In this document: piece by piece, positions 10,032-21,936 of the stretch
Layout: every line of letters starts with the position of its first letter
How positions within the stretch are numbered: the stretch's first letter is position 1
Origin: Flammula alnicola
Taxonomy: Eukaryota > Basidiomycota > Agaricomycetes > Agaricales > Strophariaceae
Direction: 5' to 3'
Assembly: GCA_015499995.1 (NCBI GenBank)
Contig: JADNRV010000211.1
Location: forward strand, 1 to 64,000
DNA length: 64,000 nt
Position numbers and translations under genes: made by a program
The notes under the pieces: generated by a model
Databases searched by the model: none
Told to the model about the DNA's origin: nothing
What the model saw: the letters and a program-made list of their open reading frames with translations, nothing else

Positions 10032-12224
10032 GTTATGGATAGGGTAGGTGGGTTGTGTGAGTGGAGTTGCTGTTGGTTCGTTTCTTCGTTACAAAGTTCC
10101 AAAATTCGTGAGATCCTACGAAATTGCAGAGTAGGGTAAAGCGACGCAACCAAAAGTGAGATATCGACGGGAGGTAAGGAAAGGAAGGAAGAAAGGAGAG
10201 GAAGAAGAGAGTTCGTCAGACACCTATCCGCAACACACAGCATAAAGCAAAAAAGTGAGATTGTCTTACCGTCAACCAAGATAAATTCTTCCTTTGCAAG
10301 TTCCGACAATCAGATTGAGATCCTATGCGAGAAAAGATGTGTCTGTCTTTGCTCGACGTGATGTGTCAAGCAGGAGTTCGTGTCTAGTTCAGTATGTTCG
10401 GGTGTGGTGCGCCGGCGCTCTCGTATGTCTGGGGTTGATTCGCAGAATAGGAGAAAAACTAAAACCACATCGTCAGCTCTTTATACTCATTTCGATGGTG
10501 CACGGCAACTGGAAGCTGAGTCTGAGTCGCAATTGCGCCTGGCCTGGTTCCCCACCCGATTGAACGAGAAAACGTACGTACCTCGGCTGGTTTCGCAACA
10601 CACTTGTCGTGTAGAGTGAAGATTTTGATATCGTCAACGGGCTTTGTTCGTGGAGTATGTGCGTTAAGAGCGTAGTTTTCGTAGGCGTTACGAGAGAGAG
10701 ACTTGGGGAATGTTTGGGAATGCGAAAGACAGTGGTTCGACCTCGATTATTTACCAAATTTGAACCAACATTACGTCATGTCATGCCACGGGCTAGAGGA
10801 GACTCGGCCCGGCGGCGGAGACATTTGAGATGCCGAGCGGCGAGACGGATCCAGATCATCGGGCCTGATGTCATGACTATTGTCATTGAATACTGTTGAC
10901 TATGCGACGCATCACGGCTCTTCTTCACGTCGTCGTTGTCGCAATTCCATTGAAAAAATCCTTTATTACAGGTTCTCGGAGGCAAGGAGGCAAGGAGATG
11001 GGAAAAGTCGAAATAAAACTGAAATAATTTCGAAATAGCGCACTCTGTACTACCCTATTGGCGCGCTACTTAGTTCTCGTTTACAATGGCTTCCATTATC
11101 TCATTCAAACCCATGGAGAAGATATTGACGAGGCAGTCTGGGAAAAGCTTGCACCTGCTGTTATTGGACATATTACGAGGGTAAGACTAATAGTTTCCAC
11201 TTTCTCAATATCTTACTCAATCAAAGTGCTAGACATGCGTTGAAGACGAAGGTTGAGGTGTTAGATACTTAGATACTTTAAATCATGATGCGAGGACTGA
11301 GGGCTCTTTATGCTTTAGAATCATATCTAGGGCGTAAACACGCGCTTGTAGCGAATGAACGTTGAACGCTGATCGCTGGACAATAGCTGCCACTTTGAGA
11401 TCACAAAACGAAGCGCAACAGTTATACAAATATGCTCTTGGTAAAACGGACTACTTTCACAGATATTGTATTGGGATTAGATTTCCTCGCGTCGTCGTCC
11501 AAGCACCAGAAGAATCACACCACTCAGAAAACACAATTATCAACTTCTACGGGAAGTGCGTCTAGTCAGATCCGTCATTCACGTCGATTGAAGATAGTTG
11601 TGATGGTCTCACTGGATCTCGATCCCACAACTTGAGAAGATATGAGCCCATATGTCGAGCGACATCGAACGAAATAAAGTCAAATCTGATGAAAAAGTGT
11701 CAATTTACATCGTACTCATTTGGTCGCATAACTTGATGGTCAAATACGGAATAGGGATTGCTCATTACTTGGATGGCTGCCCGTCGACCAATCCTACGAG
11801 TGCCAGGGCCATTCCTTCTCCGTGCGTGCCAGGTCGACTGACAGGCGCGTGCTCGAAGGTTGTGTAGGAATGTCGACCAGTGCGATGTCGCGCGAGACGT
11901 AGGCATGCAGGATGCATATCGAATATCGGCAAGCCAGCGGATGCCAACGCATTGCGCCCGTCCCAATTTCCCAGTGTCCAGATCAACATGTGTAAGTACA
12001 GGACGTGCAATAGTCGCACAAAGCTGGTCAGCACGGGCCCAGGAAGATAAGGAGGACATACGCGTATATGCAATTCAGCATCCCGGCAGCCAGCGAGTAT
12101 GCGGCTCGTTCGCGGACTGTCTCAGACGATGAGAACTAAGTACTAGATCCTGGATCACCAGACGCAATTATCAAAGAACTAACAAAACGACAAAAATGAA
12201 GAGCCCGAATGCGAGAGAATGATG
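10032..12224. other. Intergenic with a possible decayed membrane-protein gene
   Basis: No intact gene. On the minus strand about 12130-11750, two overlapping frames (119 and 102 codons) give readings such as AAGMLNCIYAYVLLIF and LHVLYLHMLIWTLGNW. They resemble fragments of a polytopic membrane protein broken by frame changes, but no clean exon chain can be built. A short plus-strand frame at 11058 is not convincing. Confidence 0.3.
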
Positions 12225-13127
12225 TTAATTGACTGGGACTACGAAGAAAAACTCGTGACCCTCAAGCAATTCCCCCAATGGCCAATCTAAGTCCTGGTTG
12301 TGTTTCCACCGAACTAAAGCTTCAACAGGCTCCCGATGATCGACGAAGAATTTCGTGAACACCGAGGAGATGGCACCTGACTGAGCATCGTTATGAAAGA
12401 GGGACCCTCGAAGAGCAGCATGTTTGATATAAGATATGGGTGTCGAGTTGGTGACGTCAATCGCATATTTCTTAATGACTTCCAAGTCTACATTGCGCAT
12501 GTTCACACCTAGAGGCCTGTCAGAGCAACAGCTACGTGAAACAGGCGATGACGTACGAGCAGCCTTAGCCAAGGCAAGACAAGCAGCAGGATGGGAGGAT
12601 GCAATGCCCATGGACGTATACTGGATTGATGAATCCTCCTTTATACATCGTATCAAGGACGTGGCAATGCCCCTTTCGCGGTGGTGAGAAGAAACCACGA
12701 GCTGAGTGATCCAGCAAATGTTCCCTCCTAGTTGGAGGTTGGCATTCTAAAGTTTAAATGACGCGTTGAAGGGAAGGACGCACCAACGGACTTCCAGCAC
12801 GTAGCAAATGCATGTCCGACGTATTGCCCATTAACATGGCAGAGGGAAAGCATACTGTTAGCGGGATCGCCCAAACATTCGTCTCGCAGTCTTTTCGCCG
12901 TCATCCTAACGCGAGTACCTAGGCGTACATGATCAGAATCTCTTCGACGAGAGCTGGACAGGCTATAGACCTGGTTTGAGCGGTGCTTGCACCTGGGAAC
13001 TCCAAACACCATAATTCTCACTAAAGAGGGTGGCACATGCAGTAAGAGTAGAGTCATCAACATTCTTCCCTTCTATGAGAGTGAGAGAGGTGGAATGGCG
13101 AACTTTAGCCAACCCAATCGATGTCAT
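12225..13127 (-). CDS. GNAT-family N-acetyltransferase
   Basis: Three exons on the minus strand: 13127-12971, 12918-12784 and 12727-12225, giving 264 residues. The first junction joins KP-G to TRVRMTAKRL in frame, which restores the conserved block of this fungal GNAT family and decides the donor. GNAT motif A is clear: strand QLVV (about 106-109) followed by the acetyl-CoA pyrophosphate loop RERGIAT (about 114-120). The C-terminal part has the fungal family signature, ending in LLEGHEFFFVVPVN. Such enzymes move an acetyl group from acetyl-CoA to an amine; the acceptor is unknown. A GTACGT near 12560 could suggest another intron, but splicing it breaks the frame, so it was left unspliced. No disruptive changes are seen. 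Confidence 0.8.
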
Positions 13128-13747
13128 GGTGGCTTGTTTCACGTTGTGGTCTTGGAAGACGGCGATCAAAAGATGGTCACATCAGCTGTTCCCACGCCAC
13201 TAAAGCCTAGCGAAATTTGAAAACGTCCTTGGGAGTTGAACTTGAATATACTCTGAGGCCGTATACCGGGAAAGCTCTCAACCAACTCAGCTTGCTCTGA
13301 CAACCATTTAATCACATGTGCATGCATTTGATGCCTAACAAGTACTCCAACCTTCAATAACCGTTTTCAGCCTCCGCAAGAGTATTCTAACTGTATGTTT
13401 GCCTAACTCATAATCTCTCCTGGCTCACCTTTCACAAGGACCGCGTAATCAAGTAATGACTGGATGTTCTTTCAAGAGAATCTGAGATGACTTGATATAG
13501 GTAGGCTCTCATGACGGATTCAAGATCCTTTCGAAGGATGTGCGGGGGAACTTTGCTTCGAAAGACGCGTCACTTTATCAAGCCACGGGAAGCTCCTACT
13601 AGGTTTGCGGATTTGAGGGCATTTTTGGAAATCAAGACTTAGTAAGAGCTTCCCGGGGCCTCTCTTATCGCGGGCTGCTTGGTGGGGAGCCTTCGCACGG
13701 GGCCTCATGGTCGAAGTCACCATTGATGGCTATCAAAGGGTGTGGGG
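13128..13747. other. Intergenic between GNAT and MFS genes
   Basis: Divergent promoter space of about 620 bp. Short ORFs only. The 3' part leads into the TATA box of the transporter gene. Confidence 0.5.
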
Positions 13748-13755
13748 TATATATA
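13748..13755 (+). promoter_or_regulatory. TATA box of MFS transporter gene
   Basis: TATATATA, 46 bp upstream of the ATG at 13801, on the same strand. It implies a very short 5' leader. Confidence 0.6.
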
Positions 13756-13800
13756 CATCGTGAGCCCAGTGCTGTTCTTCAAGTTAAACTTCTTATCAAA

Positions 13801-15549
13801 ATGATCATACGCCTCGCAGACCTGCACATCCCGGCTTATGTGTTCTACGCGAGCGTCGTATCCATTGGCGGATACATCTTCGGGTAAGAGTCAGGTCAAC
13901 CCGTCACACCATTTACCCTCAGCTAACCAAGGTCGATCATAGGTTTGATACAGGCTCCATTGGTACGAACCCCCTTCTGCCTTCTTGTGCCCTCCGAGTT
14001 CTCAACTGTTCTCAGGATCCATCACCCTGATGAAAGAGTTCGGGTCGACATTCGGAAACCTCAATTCCACCATTCAAGGTCTCCTTGTTTCCATCATCCT
14101 TATTCCCGCCGCAATCGTCTCCTTTGGCTCCGGCGCCATCTCTGACCGCCTCTCTAGAATCTACGCCACTTCCCTAGGTTGCACCGTCTACGGCGTGGGG
14201 TCCCTCATCTGCTGTCTAGCCGGCTTAAACGGCCAATCCCAAAGCTCAGCCCTTGCCATGATCTTCGTCGGTCGGTGCATATCCGGCGCAGGCGAAGGCG
14301 TATTCCTCTCCGCGGTCACAGTATACGGCATCGAGGTCGCTCCCCATCATGCTCGCGGACGCGTGGGTTGTATCATTCAACTTTGGATCACCATCGGGGT
14401 CGTGGCTGGGTACTTCACGTGCTATGGGTCTCTCGATATTCCCAATTCTCTATCTTGGCGACTTCCTTGGATCATGCAAACGGTGATGTGCGCAAGTCTC
14501 GCGATGGTGGTACCCTTCCTCCCTCATTCGCCACGTTGGCTCGTTCATGTCGGAAGGATTGATGAAGCGAAGGCGGTTATGCGAAGACTGGGTTTAGATG
14601 AAGATGAATTGGCGCTGACTGCATATGTACCTGCGGGAACGGAGGCTGTCGAAGCCCCTAGGGAGGAAAAAGAAGGTTGGCGCAAGAATATCGACCACTT
14701 CAAGGCCGCGTTTTCAGCAGATCTGCGAGGTCGCACGATACTCGCTCTATTCATGCTCGGCGTTCAGCAGCTAGTTGGTATCGACGGCGTTCTCTTTTAT
14801 GCACCCACGCTATTCAAGCAGGCTGGTCTCAATTCTCAAAAGGCCTCTTTCCTTGCCAGCGGCGTCACTGGTATCGTGAACGTCGTGTTCACTATTGTCG
14901 GGCAGCTGCTATCCGATAGATGGTAGGCTTCCTTCATCAACTCTTGTACAGTATATCCGCTAAACGCATTGGTAGGGGACGCCGTCCCGCACTGATTTTT
15001 GGTGGCGTAGTAATGGCGGTGACCATGACTGTAATCGGCGTGCTCTACTCCTTACCCTCGCTATCCTCATCCAGCCAGTGGGGTATCGTTGGATTGATCT
15101 TTGTTTACTTCGTTGCCTTCGTCATTACATGGGGGATTCTCATGCGCATCTGGGTGTCCGAGTCGCAACCCGTGCACACCCGGGCGTCAGTCTCCTCACT
15201 GGCGTTGACAGTAAACTGGACATGCAACTTCGTTATTGCCTTCACGACACCCATATTCCTGGACGCTTCACCATCCGGGCCGTATTTCTTATGGGCGGCT
15301 TGTGCGTGGATGTCTGTAATCGTTTTCGCTGTCTTTCTGCCCGAGACTAAGGGCCAGAGCATCGATGGCGAAGAGCAGAACTTGGCTTTGGATGTAAGAG
15401 TTGGATGGTTGAGGGAGCGACTCGAGAGTCCTTGGCCCTCGTTGTCCAGAGCGTCAAGCGTCACGGCTATTGGGCCAGAAAGATCGGAGAAAAAGGACGG
15501 CCTTGGTGGCCACATTATCCAGTCACCAACTGCTCATGCACATGGTTAA
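13801..15549 (+). CDS. Sugar-porter-type MFS transporter
   Basis: Four exons: 13801-13883, 13943-13962 (20 nt), 14016-14922 and 14976-15549, giving 527 residues. Sugar-porter signatures are all present: GFDTGSIG at helix 1 (about 28-35), DRLSRIY in loop 2-3 (about 78-84), PHSPRWL before the central loop (about 204-210), QQLVGIDGVLFYAP in helix 7 (from about 285), GRRP in loop 8-9 (about 338-341) and PETKG after helix 12 (about 459-463). In typical hexose porters QQxxGxN carries Asn; here it is Asp (GID). The central PESPRWL motif has His for Glu. The protein should be a twelve-helix plasma-membrane proton/sugar symporter or facilitator. The N-terminus is short. Substrate cannot be assigned. 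No frameshifts. Confidence 0.88.
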
Positions 15550-15777
15550 CCACATTATACAGTACATACTGTCCCACCCACGTTCATCAGCCAAGCTCGT
15601 CCAATCTTCTGGTCTTTATTTTATTCCCGATGCTAAGCAGGTTAACGTAGCCCCAGTTGCTGGCATTGCGCTTGAGCTTGAAGGTCATGTCATATCGAAA
15701 TGGACCCGAATATGAAAGGAAGATTTGTTTAGGATGGCCGGCTGTACGAATCTAGCCAGATCTGAGTATCTAGCGAT

Positions 15778-16068
15778 ATGCATTATTGGGCAAAATAAGT
15801 CCTAGAGTGCTCGACGCAGCTCACCCTCTCCAGTTGTTCGGAGGTTCTCCCGATTATCTCACTCCATCGTAAGCTCACCCACAACATCCTTTGCTTTAAT
15901 TTATCGTTAACGTTGACGCGTCGAATTGTATCAACAGCGTGATGAGAGCTCGTTGCAATGATACGAAATGTGAGCTTCCTTTCGTCCACAATGAAAAACG
16001 TACTGATTTAACCTCGCCTTCAGTATTGAACGTCTTTTTCGCCCGTGCATTAAGCGACAGGCGCCATA
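15778..16068 (+). pseudogene. Fragment of a short-chain dehydrogenase gene
   Basis: This segment aligns base for base with the middle of the SDR gene at 19490-20822. It starts at the CATTATTGG stretch of exon 3, runs through its end (CGACGCAGCTCACCCT), across the intron, the 32-nt exon and the next intron, and into exon 5 as far as the CGACAGGC block. The catalytic Tyr codon of the parent is Cys here (RCNDTK instead of RYSDTK). No 5' or 3' remainder exists. It is a truncated duplicate that kept its introns, so it arose from DNA duplication and not retrotransposition. Confidence 0.85.
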
Positions 16069-16378
16069 TTATACGACCTCTTTCCTTCTGAGTTACAACT
16101 TTGGCCCATTGGCGTTGGGCCATATACATATAACCCAGTGCACAGTTGAGATGACGGCTTCATTGTTCACCACAATTTAAACACCCGTGGCACGTTGCCG
16201 AATATGGGCAGGCTGGGATAGGCCCATTCGGCCGTTTATTGAGAACAATGTCAAACGAAGATCTACGTGGTTCAAAATCCCACGAACTTAAATTTGCTTC
16301 ACTAATACTTTCCCCGTACCTTTCCCTTCTCTGACTCGAAGTTCGAACTAAACGTTAGCATCCTAGCTCTCAATTATA

Positions 16379-18100
16379 ATGGCTTCCCCGCCTCTCTCCA
16401 GTGTCACAAAGCTCAACCTTGATCTCCTCTGGTACATCTTTTATCTGAACGCAGACATGGACGACCCCAGTGACGATACATGGTCGTCTTACAGGCCTCT
16501 GGTTAGTGCACGCCACACATCGCAGGTCTGCAGATTATGGCGGGATATAATGCTCGATGCCGCATCCATCTGGGGCAGGGTAATCGACCTAGAGTTCCTC
16601 GCACAGCGGAACGATGATTGGAGGCAGGAAGTTCTCAAAAGGACCGGCGATGCGCCACTGTATGTGAAAGGCAGAAAACTCATGACTGTCAACGAGGGGA
16701 AAGCATTAAGATTCTTCCTTTCAGCACTCCTTCCTGCACAATGGACGAGAATTCATAGGTTCGACATCGACGTGAAGGACCGAGCGAGGAATTCCGTCAA
16801 TGAAGCGCTGTGGGACGGCATTCAGAATGCAGCGCCATACATAGAATCATTTTCCCTCCAATTTGGCCAGGAATTCATACCTGCGGCATTGACATCTCCC
16901 AACTCCGTTCTGTTCTCTGACCACGCGCCTGCGCTGCGCGAGTTCAGGCTCTCATGCAGAAATATCAACATCAATCTCAAGGCGCCCTGGTTATCCCAAC
17001 TCCGTGCCCTCGCCTTGAATGGCGAATTGAAGGTTCCCGATTTACTGAAAGCACTTCAAAGAATGCCCTTGCTCGAGGATTTGATGATCAGAATTGAGGC
17101 ATGGGATCAGACTCTACGTTTAAACGCAGAGAATGGTCGCATTCCCCTCATAACACTCCCGAAACTCCGCAAGCTCCGTCTGGGCGTTACGCTTCCTGTC
17201 GCGGCGTTCTTTCTTGGAAATACAACCGCAGCTCCCGGATGTAGCATGCAGCTCGACATACTGTTTCCTTTCAGTTTTACTGTTAGAAGATTTGAATTTA
17301 CGCCGGACGAGTTGGCTACCCTTTACGCAGGCCTGCTGCGCTACACACATGGATATTTCCTAGGCAACATGGCAAATACTAGCAGCGATAACCAGGGTCT
17401 CTCTCTGCAGTTGACTAGCCGCATATTCCATTTGCGAGATGGTCTTCCTTTGGAGGCGAGACGCCCTATTTCCAAGACCATCGACCCTGAATATGTGGAG
17501 TATCTGGATGCCTTTGTCATTAATATCGAGCCACCGACGCGAATATCCCCATCCTTGTTTTCTCTTCTCTTCAACGTAATCTCACAATGTCGATTTCCGT
17601 CCTCGATAAAGATGATCCATCTCAACATTGACATTACCAAAGTTTATAACTTCAATATTGTCGATTTCAGGCACCTCCTACTTTCATTCGCCTCAGTCGA
17701 GGAAATGTGTACCACAGCTGCCTTCCTCCAGTTCATGCTTAACAGTCGCTCACCAGAAGAGAGTATCGGAAGTACCAGAGTACCCGCGCCCCTTCCGTCC
17801 CTGCACACTGTCCAATTAAAACCTCTCAAATATGTAGAAGAGGTCCACACTATCGAGCGTTTCATCGCCTGGCGGCGTAACCTTTCCATGCCTCTCACCG
17901 TCCTCGATCTGTCAGCGTCCCGCGAGTATCTCCCGCAGAATTTAGGCAAATTCACGGTTTTGGACCATATCCCTGGATTGAGGATCATATGGGATGAGGA
18001 TGATTATGTTCGGTCGGTGGGAGCAGGGTGGAGCGAAGAAAAATATGCCGAGGCCCCTATTCGCTTTCGGTCCCCAAGGCAGAGGCGCCACAGTAAATAG
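16379..18100 (+). CDS. F-box-like protein with leucine-rich tail
   Basis: Single-exon frame of 573 residues starting MASPPLSSVT. The F-box-like region has LNLDLLWYIFYLN (about 12-24), a linker with acidic residues, then TSQVCRLWRDIMLDAASIWG (about 47-66), which matches the agaricomycete F-box pattern. The body is leucine-rich (repeated LPxLxxLxL blocks) and the tail is basic (RFRSPRQRRHSK). The expected role is substrate adaptor of an SCF ubiquitin ligase. It shares architecture but no obvious sequence with the F-box protein at 6454-8145. No breaks are seen. Confidence 0.82.
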   Translation: MASPPLSSVTKLNLDLLWYIFYLNADMDDPSDDTWSSYRPLVSARHTSQVCRLWRDIMLDAASIWGRVIDLEFLAQRNDDWRQEVLKRTGDAPLYVKGRKLMTVNEGKALRFFLSALLPAQWTRIHRFDIDVKDRARNSVNEALWDGIQNAAPYIESFSLQFGQEFIPAALTSPNSVLFSDHAPALREFRLSCRNININLKAPWLSQLRALALNGELKVPDLLKALQRMPLLEDLMIRIEAWDQTLRLNAENGRIPLITLPKLRKLRLGVTLPVAAFFLGNTTAAPGCSMQLDILFPFSFTVRRFEFTPDELATLYAGLLRYTHGYFLGNMANTSSDNQGLSLQLTSRIFHLRDGLPLEARRPISKTIDPEYVEYLDAFVINIEPPTRISPSLFSLLFNVISQCRFPSSIKMIHLNIDITKVYNFNIVDFRHLLLSFASVEEMCTTAAFLQFMLNSRSPEESIGSTRVPAPLPSLHTVQLKPLKYVEEVHTIERFIAWRRNLSMPLTVLDLSASREYLPQNLGKFTVLDHIPGLRIIWDEDDYVRSVGAGWSEEKYAEAPIRFRSPRQRRHSK

Positions 18101-18270
18101 CAATATGCCATTTTGTTGAGAACGGTTCTCGTTCGCCTGAACCGAAGTATGTGCGTCTCTTATATTCAATCTACACTTGTACAGCATGTTTTTCATCGAC
18201 TTTGTCCCAAAACAAACCCAAAACGTGACCCTATTAAGCCGCCAGTTTTATCTCCGTGGTGGCGCATTGT

Positions 18271-19380
18271 GGGATGCCGAACACACACGTACGTCTCAGG
18301 CGCTTTGTGCTATTAATATGACTGACCGGATGCACATTTATTCCCGCGCGCGCCAAACTGATCCGCGCGCCCGCGCATGACCTCAAACTCAGAAAAACAT
18401 TAACTCCTGCTGTATATTAGCACATCTAGTCCACCATAGTCTGCCTAGGTACATTTTATAACTGCAAGCAGATATCTTTCTGTCAAGTTAATGAGTTATG
18501 GGTTCCTCGACGTCTGAGGGTAGGCAGGCCGGGCTGCCGAGAGCATCCATTCCGAGTGCTCGTCTTGAAATCGAGGCCGAAATTCATGGATATACTCTAA
18601 CACAATGCTGCTATGTCAACATGCATTGGAGATCTCACTTTCTTTCCAAGTAAATACTGGCTGAGAGCCTGAATGAACATGCCACACCACAAAGTTTAAC
18701 ATGAATTCAACTTCCACAGGAACCTAGCCACGGAAATACCCAACTCGAGTCGAACTTTAAGGTGAGGGAATTAATACTTGATTGGGTAATATCTGAAGAA
18801 ATGAGAGTGCTTCAACCTTGCTATGATGCACAGAATGGCTCTTCTGTCATTGGAGAAGGAGTAAACTACTCACTAGATCTATATAATGCTCTCAAAGGTG
18901 TCAAGTCTAATCAATCTTAAGTTTCAGTGTCAATTGTGATCTGACTTATATTTATGAATTTCAGCCTCGATTTCAAGACAAGTAACACTCGGAATAGATG
19001 CTCTCGACAGCCCGGCCCGCCTACCCTCAGACGTCGAGGAACCCATAACTCATTAACTTGACAGAAATATGTCTGCCTTGCAGTTATAAAATGTACCTAG
19101 GCAGACTATGGTGGATTAGATGTGCTAATATACAGTAGGAGTTAATGCTTTTCTGAGTTTGAGGTCATGCGCGGGCGTGCGGATCAGTTTGGCGCGCGCG
19201 GGAATAAATGTGCATCCGGTCAGTCATATTGTGCTGTTATGTTGACTAAAGTCCTAGGAATCGGTGCGGCATGACACCAACATTGAGGGATGCCGAACAC
19301 ACACGTACGCCTTAGGCGCTTTGTGCTGTTATGTTGTATGACTAAAGTCATGGGAATCGGTGCGGCAAGACACCAACATG
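18271..19380 (+). repeat. Tandemly duplicated upstream block, first copy split by a MULE
   Basis: A block of about 95 bp beginning GGGATGCCGAACACACACG and ending near GGTGCGGCAWGACACCAACAT occurs twice. Copy 1 is 18271-18315 plus 19230-19285, copy 2 is 19286-19380. Copy 1 is interrupted by the element at 18316-19229; copy 2 is uninterrupted and so preserves the empty site. Confidence 0.85.
18316..19229. mobile_element. Mutator-like MITE with about 280-bp terminal inverted repeats
   Basis: 914 bp. The left arm 18316-18594 and right arm 18951-19229 are near-identical inverted repeats beginning ATATGACTGACCGGATGC. They include a GC-rich block (CCCGCGCGCGCC) close to each end. The flanks are TGTGCTATTA (18306-18315) and TGTGCTGTTA (19230-19239), a 10-bp target duplication with one mismatch. 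Long TIRs plus a 9-11-bp duplication are the Mutator (MULE) signature. The roughly 356-bp interior has no transposase. Confidence 0.88.
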
Positions 19381-19412
19381 ACACCTCGAGCTCCGCTCAT
19401 ACTATAGAAGGC

Positions 19413-19424
19413 ATATATATAAAT
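19413..19424 (+). promoter_or_regulatory. TATA box of SDR gene
   Basis: TATATATAAATA, 66 bp before the ATG at 19490 and 33 bp after the duplicated block. Confidence 0.6.
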
Positions 19425-19489
19425 AGGGGTAGTCAATTGTCCCTCAATCACTCCCTTAACAGTCTCTTTCACAACGAACTTCAGCCATC

Positions 19490-20822
19490 ATGCAGTTCAC
19501 GTTCCGACAATTCTGGAAGGAACAACGCAATCCCGTTCCTCCTGTCGCTAAGGCAGATCTCAGCCAGAAAACAGTCATCGTTACCGGAGCCAATGCCGGG
19601 ATCGGGTTTGAGGCAGCAAAACATTTTGCTCTTATGAACCCAGAGAAGCTCATTCTGGCCTGCAGAAGCAGGCAACGAGGAGAAGAGGCTCTCACGAGTG
19701 CGTCCTTATTGTTTATTTTACAGAGGCACATCAGGCTAACCTCCGATTGCCAATGTAGAATTGAAAGAGCAAACCAATTATAAAGGAGCCGAATTATGGA
19801 TTCTTGACTTGGCTAATTTCTCTTCTGTGAAATCCTTCGCGGAAAAGTTCGAGAAAGAAGGTGGTCGACTTGATATTCTTGTCGAAAATGCTGCTATCAT
19901 TCCACCACCAAAAGTCGAGCTGAGCGCAGAAGGATGGGAGCCAACGTCAGTCAATATCTCTTGGATTTGGCGCCTCTTCCATGCTAATACTGTTGCGACA
20001 GATTCCAAATTAATAATCTATCCACTTCTCTGCTTGCTTTTTTGCTTCTCCCACGGATGCTGGAGACTTCGAAAGACTACAACACGACACCAAGGCTCGT
20101 AGTGGTATCTAGCGAGGTCCATTATTGGACGAAAATAGATCCAAAAGTGATCGACGCAGCTCACCCTTTCCAGTTATTTGGCGGTTCGCTCGAGTATCTT
20201 ACTCCAAGGTGAGCCCGCCCACAACTTTAATTCCTTCATTTTGTCGTTGACCTCGTTCAATAATTACATCAACAGTGTAATAAGATCTCGTTACAGTGAT
20301 ACGAAATGTGAGTTCAATTTCGTTCATACTGAAACATACTGATTTAATCTCGCCTTCAGTATTGAACTTATTTTTCGCCCGTGCATTAAACGACAGGCTG
20401 CAGGGTCAATCACTAATTGTGAATGCCGTGAATCCTGGGTTTTGTTACTCCTCGCTCAGCTCAAGCTTGAAGGGCCCAATGGCTGTGGCGGACTGGATCA
20501 TGAAGAAGGTGTTAGCTCGTACCTCCGAGGAAGGTAGTCGACAATTGATCTGGGCTGCTGTTGGAGGCGAGGAGATGGAGGACCAGTTGCGCGGCGCGTT
20601 CATCTCCCTGGGGCGTGTCTCTGAAGCCAGCGACTATGTTTTAAGCAAAGTGGGACAAGCCGCTCAGGAGAAGTTATGGGTAAGTCAACTTTATTGACAT
20701 TGAGCAACCGGCTTTAAATGCTCACTTCATTGAAGGATGATCTGATAGTCGAGCTGGTGAAGGTGGAGCCAATGGTCCGGCGCATTGTAGACGAGCAACT
20801 CGTTGCGAAAGTCAAGACTTAG
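19490..20822 (+). CDS. Short-chain dehydrogenase/reductase (retinol-dehydrogenase-like SDR)
   Basis: Six exons: 19490-19697, 19759-19945, 20002-20208, 20276-20307 (32 nt), 20360-20679 and 20736-20822, giving 346 residues. The Rossmann motif TGANAGIG is at about 32-39, the NNAG-equivalent is ENAA (about 112-115), the catalytic Ser is in VVVSSEVHYW (about 165-174), and YxxxK is YSDTK (Tyr207, Lys211), followed by VNPGF. This is the classical SDR set in the size class of retinol-dehydrogenase/WWOX-like fungal enzymes, which use NAD(P)H on carbonyl or alcohol substrates. All phases agree and no breaks are present. A truncated copy of its exons 3-5 lies 3.4 kb upstream, and a duplicated block with a MULE sits upstream of its TATA box. 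Confidence 0.88.
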
Positions 20823-21894
20823 CGCGTGCCTAGTGCCCAAGCTTTATCTATTCTTTCCATTGTGTCTCTGTATTGTGAGCTCTACATTTTTCACGTATCG
20901 CGGACTACAGTACCGCCACATCTACCACTACATCTATGTCTTCCCTGCAGTTACCATCACAGACCATGCACCTAATGCGCCCATGAAATTACGCGGGTTT
21001 GATACTACTACATAAGACAGGAGCAAGACCACGGAAACAACATGACTCGGTGATCGCCGTAATATATATTTACAAACGCAACCGCGGCTCCGTAACTTGT
21101 TGTCGTTCAACTGCATGGTCTCCATCTGCTTTCATGGCCATTTGCCTATTGAAGCTACTTCAAGTTGTCAAGTTGCAACCTTCTTCTGAATGACATTCCG
21201 GCCGTGCTCCACAGGCACCCGGGCAGACCATTCTCTTTCACGGTGAATTTTCGCTTAATCGAACCGCTACTTGTCCGCGGAATCCTTCAATGGTTCAATC
21301 CATTGAACAACTGGTGCCCCACGACTATCATCGTTCTGTCATCAAATACCACCGCATTTCCCATCTCTGCCTCTTGGTCGATGCCCTAAGCATTCTTTTC
21401 GTTCTTTCGTCATGGCTTTCTACCGCTTCAAGCGACGGTCGTGAGGGAATGGTGCATGCACAAAGCTCGTCCTTTCATCACCAGTCCTCGCCTGGATTTA
21501 ATCCTGGTTCACGTTAAAAAAAGTTACCTCCAGGAAATGCACCTAAAAAGATCCAGTTGTCCGATTCGCTGCGTTTAGACGCGAGCGGAAAATATACGGA
21601 TACAGTCGTTCTCCAGCGCACTACGTGACCTCACGTATATTGCCCTTATTTCTCCGGAGCCATTCAGCCCTGCAGTGTTTTGCCACCTCTTGCGTTCGCC
21701 ACGCTATGATCCGGTGCACGTTGTCACGAGAAACCTTCTTTTGCCTCATCATCAGACTCTCAGGCCAGGTTCTCAGTTTTTCCGCCAAGCTAATTTTGTT
21801 CAATTTCGTCCTATGGGTCAAATGCGGGGGATTCCTCGCACTTAATCAAAGAGCCTTATTTCTTCCTCATTCCGGTGGAACTTTTCTTCAGGCA
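20823..21894. other. Intergenic, nothing recognised
   Basis: About 1.07 kb separating the SDR and LPMO genes, with only short ORFs. The proximal 300 bp presumably holds the LPMO promoter. Confidence 0.5.
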
Positions 21895-21902
21895 TTTATA
21901 AA
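21895..21902 (+). promoter_or_regulatory. TATA box of AA9 LPMO gene
   Basis: TTTATAAA, 42 bp upstream of the ATG at 21937. The 5' leader would be only a few bases to about 15 bases long. Confidence 0.6.
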
Positions 21903-21936
21903 GGCCCATTCCAAATTCGCCTTCAATCAACTCAAA

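Noticed and set aside
11700..12073. Overlapping minus-strand ORFs as a membrane-protein gene
   Set aside because: Hydrophobic stretches exist, but frames break repeatedly and no exon chain or known family fits.
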